This document shows positions 1 to 6,463 of a DNA stretch of 10,334 nt, piece after piece. The notes beneath the pieces are model-generated. The model saw only the letters and a list, made by a program, of their open reading frames with translations, was not told the origin of the DNA and did not search any database. A program made the translations under genes and the position numbers. This DNA comes from Euperipatoides rowelli. Lineage: Eukaryota > Onychophora > Udeonychophora > Euonychophora > Peripatopsidae. The stretch lies in assembly GCA_003024985.2 (NCBI GenBank), contig PXIH01S0001313.1; one strand, given 5' to 3'. The number at the start of each line of letters is the position of its first letter. The stretch's first letter is position 1.

Positions 1-420
1 TCCAATGTTGCCTTTTTGTTTCTTTATTTTAATTGAAAGAATTGAATTGAACATGACATAATATTGTGAACTTAACAGAAATATTGCACCAAAAGCATCC
101 CCATTTATTATGAATATTTATATGGTTTTTTTTTTTTCATTCTTAACTATTTTATTTTTATTTTTTAGTTCCATCTTTGTTTTGAAAAGTTTTTAAATTA
201 TTGAAAAATTGTAGCAGTAATTCAGTGCTGATAGTGTGAACATACTGGTGCTGCCTATTTATATATTTAGTGATAAATAGAAAATGGCAACAATGCATAT
301 TGTAACTTGTTTAAATTTGCTTTGGCTAAGTTTGTTTAAAACATAACTCAGTTTTGAATTGAATCATGCCTGTTCAATATATTTTCAGTTTGAAAACAAA
401 ATAGTTATTTACTGATTTTT
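1..420. other. AT-rich non-coding stretch upstream of the decayed gene copy
   Basis: No convincing coding segment is visible on either strand. The stretch holds a 12-base T run (126-137) and several AT-rich patches. The only plus-strand ATG frame of any balance (from 284) runs about 20 codons and is not convincing. It may be the 5' intron or upstream flank of the pseudogene that starts near 440, because a splice-acceptor-like site lies at 419-435. It may equally be host-gene intron. Confidence 0.5.
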
Positions 421-435
421 TTTTTTCCTTTCAAG
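419..435 (+). promoter_or_regulatory. Relict splice acceptor just before the decayed gene copy
   Basis: A long pyrimidine tract (a T run, then CCTTTC) ends in AAG at 433-435, a textbook 3' splice site. The ATG at 440-442 begins the similarity-bearing region five bases later. If the site is real, the ancestral gene had a 5' leader exon joined here. That would mean this copy arose by DNA-level duplication or transposition rather than by reverse transcription of a spliced mRNA. T runs are common in this window, so the match could be chance. Confidence 0.35.
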
Positions 436-439
436 TAAA

Positions 440-1391
440 ATGGAAACAATAAAGTATATAAATAGCCATGATAATTTTGCTACATCTGTGATAGCTTTGT
501 GGTAAAAAGAAAAACTATGTCAAAGCATTACAAAGTTTGTTAAAAAGGTGTATTGTGTATTCTTCAGCATTAACTTCGAGATCAAAATAAAACTTGGGCT
601 CCCCACAAACCATGCCTTACATTTTGGATCAGCTGAGAAAATGGAGCCAGGGAATGAAACGAGTGCATACCTTTTTCCATTGGGTGGCATGAACCTAAAA
701 GCATTTGCTATTTTTGTTTAAGTAATTTTAATGACTATAATTTGAAAAAGTCATCCCATATCCAAATTTACCATCAGCTCTAAGACCCATTCCACATGGC
801 CCTGGTCTTCCTGTGCCTTCCCCGCCAGAAACTTTGAAAACAAGTTCAACATCTCAGTCAAAAGCAAATCAGCATAGTGATAGTGAATGATAATAGGCTG
901 AAGATGTGCAAGTACCACAACAATTTACATAAAGTTGAGTTGAATGACCCTGTAAGAGACCTAAATCTTCTGCACATTTATTGGGTCCAGACTCCAAGCT
1001 ATATGTACCACAAAAATAGAATTTATTCCATATTTTTCTCTATAAGGTTCACTTGTCTGCCACCACAATATTACTTACTTATTAACTGCTCTAGTAGCTC
1101 TAGAATATGTACCAAGTGATTGCAGATTATTCATATACTCCACAAGGATAGCCAAGGGGGACAAATATTCATCTGTAACCAGTTGTTCATTCGGTTCAGG
1201 TGAAACAAAAAGAACATAAATGCACTTGTGTGGAGATTTGAAACTAATGAGTATTCTGCTGGGTCAACAATTATACTGGTTATAATAAAATGTCACGTTT
1301 TATATGTGAATAAGAGAGCAGAGTCCGAACAGAGCACTGGTAACGAAGCAATGAAAACAGAGAGAATGACGTGCCAGGATTAAAAAATATT
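440..1391 (+). pseudogene. Decayed copy of an uncharacterised multi-copy invertebrate Cys-finger protein family
   Basis: Reading across frames gives an ordered series of motifs that I recognise from a recurrent family of uncharacterised predicted proteins in arthropods and other invertebrates. This is from memory; I know no gene name. Anchors: FCYIC (475-489), ITKFVKKVYCVFFS (527-568), DQNKTWAPHKPC (580-615), LDQLRKWSQGMKRVH (624-668), PFSIGWHEPKSICYFC (670-717), LPSALRPIPHGPGLPVP (from 768), ELNDPVRDLNL (937-969), GSRLQ (983-997), EYVPSDCRLFI (1103-1135), MHLCGDLKLMSILLGQQ (1220-1270), GYNKMSRFICE (1278-1310) and VPGLKNI (1371-1391). The paired cysteines suggest zinc binding. The family looks transposon-derived or otherwise mobile because it is so repetitive, but its activity is unknown to me. 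This copy is dead: the anchors change frame about six times, and stops lie at 888-896 (three in tandem), 1043, 1217, 1311 and 1341. Similarity stops at 1391, so roughly the C-terminal half expected of the family is missing. Confidence 0.8.
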
Positions 1392-1987
1392 TGTTTATTT
1401 ATTTGACACTTAACCACGGCTTTAACTTATCACAATGAGTGTAAATATAACAATGATTAACAAAAAACAAATAGAAACAAATAAGTATACTGTACAGTAT
1501 ATACAATTCCAACAAAGATAAAAGATTAGAAATTACAAGCAATAACACTAAATGTAATCTGCAAAACAAAATCGGTCTTGTTTCTACATTAATGTTGTTA
1601 ATCTGTTTAGTATATATTTTCATTCAGCAACTCATTTCCTTTTCATTTATAAAATTTAATAGATAGATTCAATACATACTTTAGTGTGTTTCAGATGAGA
1701 CTGTAAAAAAATATTGTGACAGAGAAAAATGAATGTCATTTTTGGACTCAACATCACAAACTTAGGGAAGGACATTTAATATTGGAATGCAAATTCCTAG
1801 TCAAAAACTTTTAATCTGTAACCCAGTGAATTATATTAAAATAAAGGTACAATTATAATTATTATATACAGTGTGTGGAGAGACGAAATAAGTAATATTT
1901 TTTAAGATTAATAATACAGAATAAAACTAAACAAAAATAGGTTTAATACAGCCAAACATATTTTTATTTAAGATCAATTTATCTTAC
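1392..1987. other. AT-rich non-coding stretch, probably host-gene intron
   Basis: I see no continuation of the pseudogene and no other gene. A 74-codon minus-strand open frame (1399-1623) is rich in Leu, Ile, Tyr and Asn, as expected from random AT-rich DNA, and I do not regard it as a gene. The stretch includes the overlapping motif TACTGTACAGTA near 1488-1499. It lies just downstream, in minus-strand sense, of the 1988-2054 exon and is probably intron. Confidence 0.5.
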
Positions 1988-2054
1988 CATTCTGTGGCTC
2001 AGTGAATAATGACACTTTGGAGGACTGTTGTGAAGGCGATAGATTGGAAGACTC
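1988..2054 (-). CDS. Internal exon of a serine-rich host protein (unidentified gene)
   Basis: On the minus strand this 67-base block is preceded by a CTTTAG acceptor and followed by a GTAAGAT donor, both close to consensus. In the phase-0 frame it reads ESSNLSPSQQSSKVSLFTEP plus two more residues, and it ends in phase 1. It is rich in Ser and Gln, unlike the Lys/Asn/Ile/Leu bias of translated AT-rich junk around it. A second frame is also open, but the phase-0 one fits the upstream exon (6386-6463), which ends in phase 0. If the two join directly, the junction reads SELDE|ESSNL, a smooth acidic/serine run typical of disordered regions. I do not recognise the protein. The intron on its 5' side carries the nested transposons. 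Confidence 0.6.
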
Positions 2055-3389
2055 CTAAAGTAAAACAAAAATTAATTATTATTGAGCAAATAACAAAAAT
2101 GCTATAGAATGTTTAAGATATTCATTGAAAACTACATTTCAATTTATACAAAGTATAAAAAGAATACAGAAACTTTGACCATAACTATTACTGCAAAATT
2201 ATCCAATATTAAAGGTCACATGGAATGAAAATAAAAGTCCATCTCATTATCATTATTACAGTATAGGCCTATATTAAAAAAAAAAAATATCCCATTCAAT
2301 TATCGATAATTTACATCTGGAATTGACGGCCATTTTGAGGAAAACTGTAAACTGAAATCTAGCCCTGTTAGCGGATGTAAAAGAAAATAACTTTATTTAA
2401 ATAAACTTAGCAAAATAAGTTAACATAATCCACTTTTCTCAAATTATTTTTTTCGACTCCCTTATTAGACACATTTAATAAATAATGATTATTTCTTTAG
2501 TAATAAAGTACTTCATACTTTTTAAAATGCCCACTTTCAATCTATCTCAACTGTCAAGACCTACTGCTCAATTTGCCTAAATATCAATACTTGTTTATAA
2601 TTTTGACTAAATAAACTGGTCTATCTGATACTAATGTAATAATTTAAGTTTTAACTAGTTAGAAATAGTTTTATCGAATTTCGTTATTTACAATCAGATA
2701 TTGTCAAAACTAATTTCTACTAGTCTTAATTAGTTTTATTAAATAACATTAGTGGTGTTTAATTGTGACTAGTCAAAACTAATTTTCACTTAGGATCATT
2801 TATGGGCATTTATATTTGTTAGAATTAGCTTCAATGAATTTTTGGGTATTAACTGTAACATATATACTGTACAATGTGTATAGGAGGAAATCAAGCAGTT
2901 TTCCATCTTATACAGTAGTTATAATTTTTGTTGTATTAATTATTAAATAGTTAAGTATTTTGAGCTGCACTAATTATCATGGTTTATTGATACTAGTGTG
3001 TGCTTATACAAGTCAATTAATTGGCATCAATTATAATAAAGTTTACAAATTAAATTGGAATGTCTAATTATACGCTATTATGTAAATTAGCCCTATATAT
3101 GTGTAAACAAGCCATTAGTTATTCATAAAAATGATTTTTTTTAATTTAGAGTAGTAGGATCCATATTTCCTAAATATAGTATAGTGGAAAGGGTTAATAA
3201 ATAATGGTAAAATGAAAAATGTAGCAAACAAATTAGAAGAAAAAAAAGGTATTTAATATTATTATTATGGTACAGTACAAAAAATATATATATACAGTAT
3301 ATTTCTGTTTATAATTTTCCTTTTGCTCTAGTTAATTCTTTAAGAAAAAAATACTGTACATAAGTATTTGTGTTTACAAATACAGAGTT
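2055..3389. other. Intronic AT-rich DNA with small inverted repeats and simple repeats
   Basis: No exon or coding remnant is supported. Contents: a 12-base A run at 2276-2287, the palindrome TATAGGCCTATA at 2262-2273, an imperfect inverted repeat at 2651-2729 with a third related copy at 2768-2790, a short TA tract near 3284-3294, and several copies of TACTGTA/TACAGTA. The tract ends at the TTAA that bounds the piggyBac-type element. Confidence 0.5.
2651..2790. repeat. Imperfect inverted repeat with a third direct copy
   Basis: The segment at 2651-2672 (TTAACTAGTTAGAAATAGTT and the next two bases) is close to the reverse complement of 2706-2729, which contains AAAACTAATTTCTACTAGT. Two small gaps are needed. 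A further similar block, AGTCAAAACTAATTTTCACT, follows at 2771-2790 in the same orientation as the second arm. This could be the remains of a small MITE or a self-complementary AT-rich repeat. The low sequence complexity makes partial matches easy, so confidence is modest. Confidence 0.35.
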
Positions 3390-3393
3390 TTAA

Positions 3394-3428
3394 CCCTACA
3401 GTGGTCACCTTGGGTCTCACAGACCCAA
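3394..3428 (+). repeat. Left end of the piggyBac-type element: terminal plus internal inverted repeat
   Basis: The 13-base terminal repeat (3394-3406) is followed by the 3-base spacer ACC and then a 19-base internal repeat (3410-3428). The internal repeat is itself nearly palindromic (GGGTCT...AGACCC), so it can also form a small hairpin. Confidence 0.85.
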
Positions 3429-3496
3429 AAGGTGCTATCATCTGCTATAACTTTTGATAAAAGACATTTCCAAATATTTTCACTTGTGTATCATCA

Positions 3497-4307
3497 AGTT
3501 AGAGTAGGGCTGGGCAAACCCGGGCCCACAGGGTAGTTGCGGCTCGTTTCGAAATATTGTCCGGCCAGCGATTAAAATGAATAAATATATAACAATTTGG
3601 TCCGCGCACTAATCATATGAGTTTGGTTTTTTTCAACAACGGTACCTCAACTCTTTCTACATTTTAAAGACAGTAGGTTATAACAAACTGAAATCAAAAT
3701 AAAATACTCCCTTTAATTATTCTGCTCTTTAAAAGTCTTTGTGATTTTAAGTTTTAATATCAGGTTTATTTTAATTTACAATCCAAGCTTGTTGATTACG
3801 ATCGATGGTATCTGCCATTTTTCTAACTGACGATGTTGTAAATATGATTAAGTTAGCGTCAATAGATTAGGTTTTTGGTAGTGTTTATATCTCACCAACT
3901 TCAGAAATCTCTATGAGGAAATTGAGAAACATGGCCGCATCGAGTTGCATTTAAAGTTTACGGCCTAATAATGGTGACTGGTCATGAAAACCAGCTTATT
4001 CCATCAATGAAACTAAATTTAAATTGAGGTACTGTAAGTAAATTTTATTTATTTATTTAAGACTTGATAAAGAATTGAATTGAATTTATTAGTCCTAGCT
4101 ATTAGTCATGCTAATTTTGAACTTATGGCTTACCATATTGATAGACTATTGGAATTTTTTTTAAAATCACAGGACACCAAAGTTCAAATGCTTAAAATAT
4201 TTTGTTGCTAAAACCCCAGAGGACCATGCATTAACTCGGCCCTCCAAATTTTCCCATAATTACAATCGGCCCCTAGTCAAAAATGTTTGCCCAGGCCTGA
4301 GTTAGAG
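3497..4307. repeat. 8-bp target-site duplications (AGTTAGAG) of the nested hAT element
   Basis: AGTTAGAG is present immediately before the element (3497-3504) and immediately after it (4300-4307), with no mismatch. Eight bases is the duplication length made by hAT transposases. Removing the element and one copy restores an uninterrupted interior of the surrounding piggyBac-type element. Confidence 0.9.
3505..4299. mobile_element. Non-autonomous hAT-type DNA transposon nested in the piggyBac-type element
   Basis: The ends are TAGGGCTGGGCAAAC (3505-3519) and, as reverse complement of 4285-4299, CAGGCCTGGGCAAAC: 13 of 15 bases match. The GGGCAAAC core, followed on the right end by a GGGCCG-type GC-rich patch, is typical of many hAT ends, and the 8-bp target duplication confirms the class. 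At 795 bp it is too short to encode the transposase of about 600 residues or more. Open segments inside, for example the plus-strand frame around 3898-3968 reading NLYEEIEKHGRIELHLKF, are short and I cannot assign them to hAT transposase. The ends are clearly richer in G+C than the interior and flanks. It inserted after the piggyBac-type element did. Confidence 0.85.
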
Positions 4308-4375
4308 CAAGTTTTACGTCTCCAATTTGTTTTGATTAGCATTTACTAGGTGCAAACTTTAAATAAACATTCATT

Positions 4376-4401
4376 TGGACCTGTGAGAACCAAGGTGACC
4401 A
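4376..4401 (-). repeat. Internal inverted copy of the piggyBac left subterminal sequence
   Basis: Twenty-three of 26 bases match the reverse complement of the left-end subterminal region (within 3405-3430). The shared core includes CTGTGAGA and CCAAGGTGACCA. It lies in right-end orientation inside the element, about 420 bases before the true right end. It may be an extra subterminal repeat or the decayed end of an older, smaller derivative. Confidence 0.6.
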
Positions 4402-4512
4402 TTTGCTGTTATAAAAATAAACAGAAAACTCTTCATTTTGGAACAATATTAATATTTTTATTTTTTTTTAATTAACGTTTGTTTTTTACTGCTTCTATTT
4501 TTAATTTTTTAA

Positions 4513-4602
4513 ACTAGTATTATTGTAAAAGAATGTGGTTGTTGGCTTTGTCTTAGACATTGTTGCATTATATGCAAAGATTGTGCTACTGCGAATGAAT
4601 AG
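4513..4602 (+). pseudogene. Residual cysteine-rich C-terminal tail of a piggyBac transposase
   Basis: A 29-codon open stretch ends in TAG at 4600-4602 and includes KECGCWLCLRHCCIICKDC. Seven Cys and one His are packed as C-x-C-x2-C-x2-H-C-C-x2-C-x2-C. piggyBac-family transposases normally end in a small zinc-binding Cys/His-rich domain involved in recognising the element ends. The location fits: plus strand, about 220 bases before the right end. A TAA directly upstream (4510-4512) and AT-rich DNA before it show that the rest of the transposase, including its DDD catalytic core, is gone. The assignment rests on context plus cysteine pattern, not on extended similarity. Confidence 0.6.
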
Positions 4603-4762
4603 GATTTAAATTTTTATGATAATTACATTTTTTGTAAACTTCTTTTAATAATACCTTTTGTTTTTTGCTTTTATATATCTTATTTTTTCTTAAATAAATC
4701 TATTGTGTTAAAATTTNGAAGTAATTTAANATTTTTCCACTTATTATTAAGCTTACAAATGA

Positions 4763-4823
4763 ATGGGTCTCACAGACCCAAGGTGTCCTATATGTAACTT
4801 TTTTTAAGGCGACCACTGTAGGG
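4763..4823 (-). repeat. Right end of the piggyBac-type element: internal and terminal inverted repeats
   Basis: The 19-base internal repeat (4763-4781) is followed by a 29-base spacer (4782-4810) and the 13-base terminal repeat (4811-4823). The long spacer on this side only matches the layout of a canonical piggyBac 3' end. Confidence 0.85.
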
Positions 4824-5483
4824 TTAATATTGATAACTTATATTATTTTTACTTAGATATTTAAAATGTTTAGAGAGATTGATATGTTTATCATGTGAAT
4901 TGAATAGTTATTTTTTGGAGGGAATTGGTCTACATTTTTTTCCTTACTTNGATCTAATAAAATATTAAAAAATATAAGAGACTAGAAAGTCACAGGAATA
5001 ATCTCCAATTGTGCAACATTAAAAACCAGTTACAACAACTAAATTTGAGAAAAGTAATGTTTAGATTAGGCTAGGTCAATTCTAGTTGCATCAAATAAAA
5101 AATATGAACAATTTTTTTTTCTGTTTGCTTTAAAAGAAATAAAAAATCTGTCTATATTATAATAATATTTTCTACTTAAAAATTTGGTTTCTTCAGAAAT
5201 ACTTTTTGTTTCCAATATTTTTATACAAATAAGAAAAGCTAGAAAAATATTACGTTTCACATGCCACTAAAATAAAAAATTAGTTAACTAGATCTCTGTT
5301 TTTTCCTCGTTTCAGTATACTAGGGTCAATCCAAAATATTTGTAATTGTGTTTGTTAAAATTGAGTAAATTACATCATTTTGAAATTGTTTATTTTCACT
5401 AACTCCAAATTTTCATCATTTGGATTTTCTACAATTCGAGCAAAAATTTTTATTTTTACGCAAATGATTTAGAACATTCTAGT

Positions 5484-5517
5484 ACATTCATAGGTGTGTA
5501 TATGCACCTACGAATGT
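5484..5517. repeat. Short inverted repeat able to form a hairpin
   Basis: The arms ACATTCATAGGTG (5484-5496) and CACCTACGAATGT (5505-5517) pair over 13 positions with one A/C mismatch around an 8-base loop. There is no U-tract or other hint of a terminator or small RNA gene, and transcription is unknown. Confidence 0.55.
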
Positions 5518-5531
5518 AGGTACATATACGT

Positions 5532-5576
5532 ACACACTGTTATTTAGTCTATATTTATGTAGCATTTACAGTGTGT
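5532..5576. repeat. Second short inverted repeat next to the first hairpin
   Basis: The arms ACACACTGT (5532-5540) and ACAGTGTGT (5568-5576) are exact reverse complements separated by 27 AT-rich bases. It lies 14 bases after the 5484-5517 hairpin, so the two may belong to one small repeat unit. Confidence 0.4.
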
Positions 5577-6154
5577 GTCATCTTGAAAATGTTAATGTAA
5601 TATCTCTGAATCTGTAGTTGATATATATATATAAAGTATATATAAAATAAGCACATACTACTAGCTCACTGTAGTAAATAAATGAACTATGTTAATAAAT
5701 ACAATGTTAAACAGCATAGTTTAATGAAGTTAACTAAGAACAAAATCAGAATCAAATCTAAAATAACACTAAGTGCAGTTGTCCGACTAAAGCTTTTTAA
5801 TTTTTTTTTACTGTTTTCATTAATATTTTTTTAATTAATACAATACTTTAAAACATTAGCTAGAATCTGTATTAAATCACAGATATGTATATTCTAAGGT
5901 AGATAAATTGGAATACTCAAAAATTGAACTAACAAATAGTGCATGCATTACTCTAATTAATGCAATGAAAAGATTTACAAACACATTATTTTAAAACAAC
6001 ATGGTTTCTAAAATAATATATTCAATCTATGGCTAAGGAATGCTGAAGTCTGTGATATCATATCTGTCATCTATAGTCACAAGAAAAATTCTAAGATTTC
6101 AAATATGCAGATTGTCCAAATAAATGAAAAGATAATTCTATGAGAACATTATAC

Positions 6155-6223
6155 CTTTAAGAATTCTAGCTCAGTTCCTTCACATATTTTGTTATCTAGA
6201 ACTTCCATTAATTGATAATTTGT
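6155..6223 (-). CDS. Weak candidate exon of the serine-rich host gene
   Basis: The minus-strand frame reads TNYQLMEVLDNKICEGTELE and then FLK, ending at a plausible AAG|GTATAA donor. The best phase-compatible acceptor (TTCTAAG, just above 6223) has a poor pyrimidine tract. The frame is unbroken from here up through the 6386-6463 exon (309 bases in all, one N at 6343), so an unspliced longer exon is another reading. A better-looking acceptor ending ACAG (just above 6270) would shift the frame relative to the upstream exon. Skipping this segment gives a smoother protein (SELDE|ESSNL), so I rate it low. Confidence 0.25.
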
Positions 6224-6385
6224 CTTAGAACTTTCAAATTTATATTTCATTTTAGAAAAATCATTTTTTCCTGTTACATTTATAGTTAAAAAAGTAAAGC
6301 CTGCCATTTCTAAGCTAATTTTAAAAACAAAAACAGTTTTTCNTTTTCTACAAAACAAGTTATAAATACATTTAAAAAGTATTAC

Positions 6386-6463
6386 CTCATCCAATTCTGA
6401 GCTACTCATACTCAGCAAACTAGCATCACTGCAGGTACTGTGAGACTTGGCTAATTGCGGATC
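6386..6463 (-). CDS. Internal exon of a serine-rich host protein (unidentified gene)
   Basis: On the minus strand the acceptor TTTTGTTTTAG precedes this block and GAG|GTAATA follows it. The 78 bases code for 26 residues with no stop, phase 0 at both ends. They begin DPQLAKSHSTCSDASLLSMS and finish SSELDE. The content is Ser-rich with an acidic end, resembling phosphorylatable linker regions of scaffold or cytoskeletal proteins. I do not recognise a specific family and give no symbol. Codon and residue use differ from the flanking AT-rich introns. The next exon downstream is probably 1988-2054; its 5' neighbour is not identified in this window. Confidence 0.6.

Larger units (their letters stand above)
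3394..4823 (+). mobile_element. piggyBac-type DNA transposon, deleted and interrupted by a hAT element
   Basis: Both ends carry the 13-base inverted repeat CCCTACAGTGGTC (3394-3406, and as reverse complement at 4811-4823). Internal to it is a 19-base near-palindrome: TTGGGTCTCACAGACCCAA at 3410-3428 on the left, and a one-mismatch copy at 4763-4781 on the right. The spacer between terminal and internal repeat is 3 bases on the left and 29 on the right. The classic piggyBac element has the same asymmetric plan: 13-base end, 19-base internal repeat, spacers of 3 and 31. Without the nested hAT and its extra target copy, about 630 bases remain, far less than an autonomous element of roughly 2-2.5 kb. 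It is therefore an internally deleted derivative. A short cysteine-rich frame at 4513-4602 looks like the end of its transposase, so the coding strand was plus. Confidence 0.85.
3390..4827. repeat. TTAA target-site duplications flanking the piggyBac-type element
   Basis: TTAA occurs immediately outside both ends of the element, at 3390-3393 and 4824-4827. Duplication of exactly TTAA is the signature of piggyBac-superfamily insertion. TTAA alone is common in AT-rich DNA; the match counts because it abuts both copies of CCCTACAGTGGTC. Confidence 0.85.
4828..6154. other. Intronic AT-rich DNA with two adjacent hairpins
   Basis: No exon is supported. A 64-codon minus-strand frame (5066-5260) has the Lys/Ile/Phe/Tyr composition of random AT-rich sequence. 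The notable items are two stem-loop-capable inverted repeats (5484-5517 and 5532-5576) and a TA tract at about 5621-5632. One undetermined base lies at 4950. Confidence 0.5.

Noticed and set aside
284-346. Short plus-strand frame MATMHIVTCLNLLWLSLFKT
   Set aside because: Only about 20 codons, with no splice context. It lies before the first anchor of the decayed family copy and does not match that family.
877-1119. 80-codon plus-strand open frame starting ATGATAGTGAATG
   Set aside because: It is not an independent gene. Its part ELNDPVRDLNL is one frame segment of the decayed copy at 440-1391. The true reading moves to another frame at about 983, and the ATG has no special status.
1399-1623. 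74-codon minus-strand open frame
   Set aside because: It is Leu/Ile/Tyr/Cys-rich with no motif, as expected in AT-rich DNA. No splice or promoter support and no coding-like composition.
2262-2273. Palindrome TATAGGCCTATA considered as a regulatory site
   Set aside because: Such short palindromes are common in animal intron DNA, and no partner or context supports a function.
3898-3968. Open segment NLYEEIEKHGRIELHLKF inside the hAT element, considered as transposase remnant
   Set aside because: It does not match a hAT motif I can recognise and is too short to assign. Mentioned only in the element entry.
5066-5260. 64-codon minus-strand open frame
   Set aside because: It is Lys/Ile/Phe/Tyr-biased with no domain, and it sits in an AT-rich intron.
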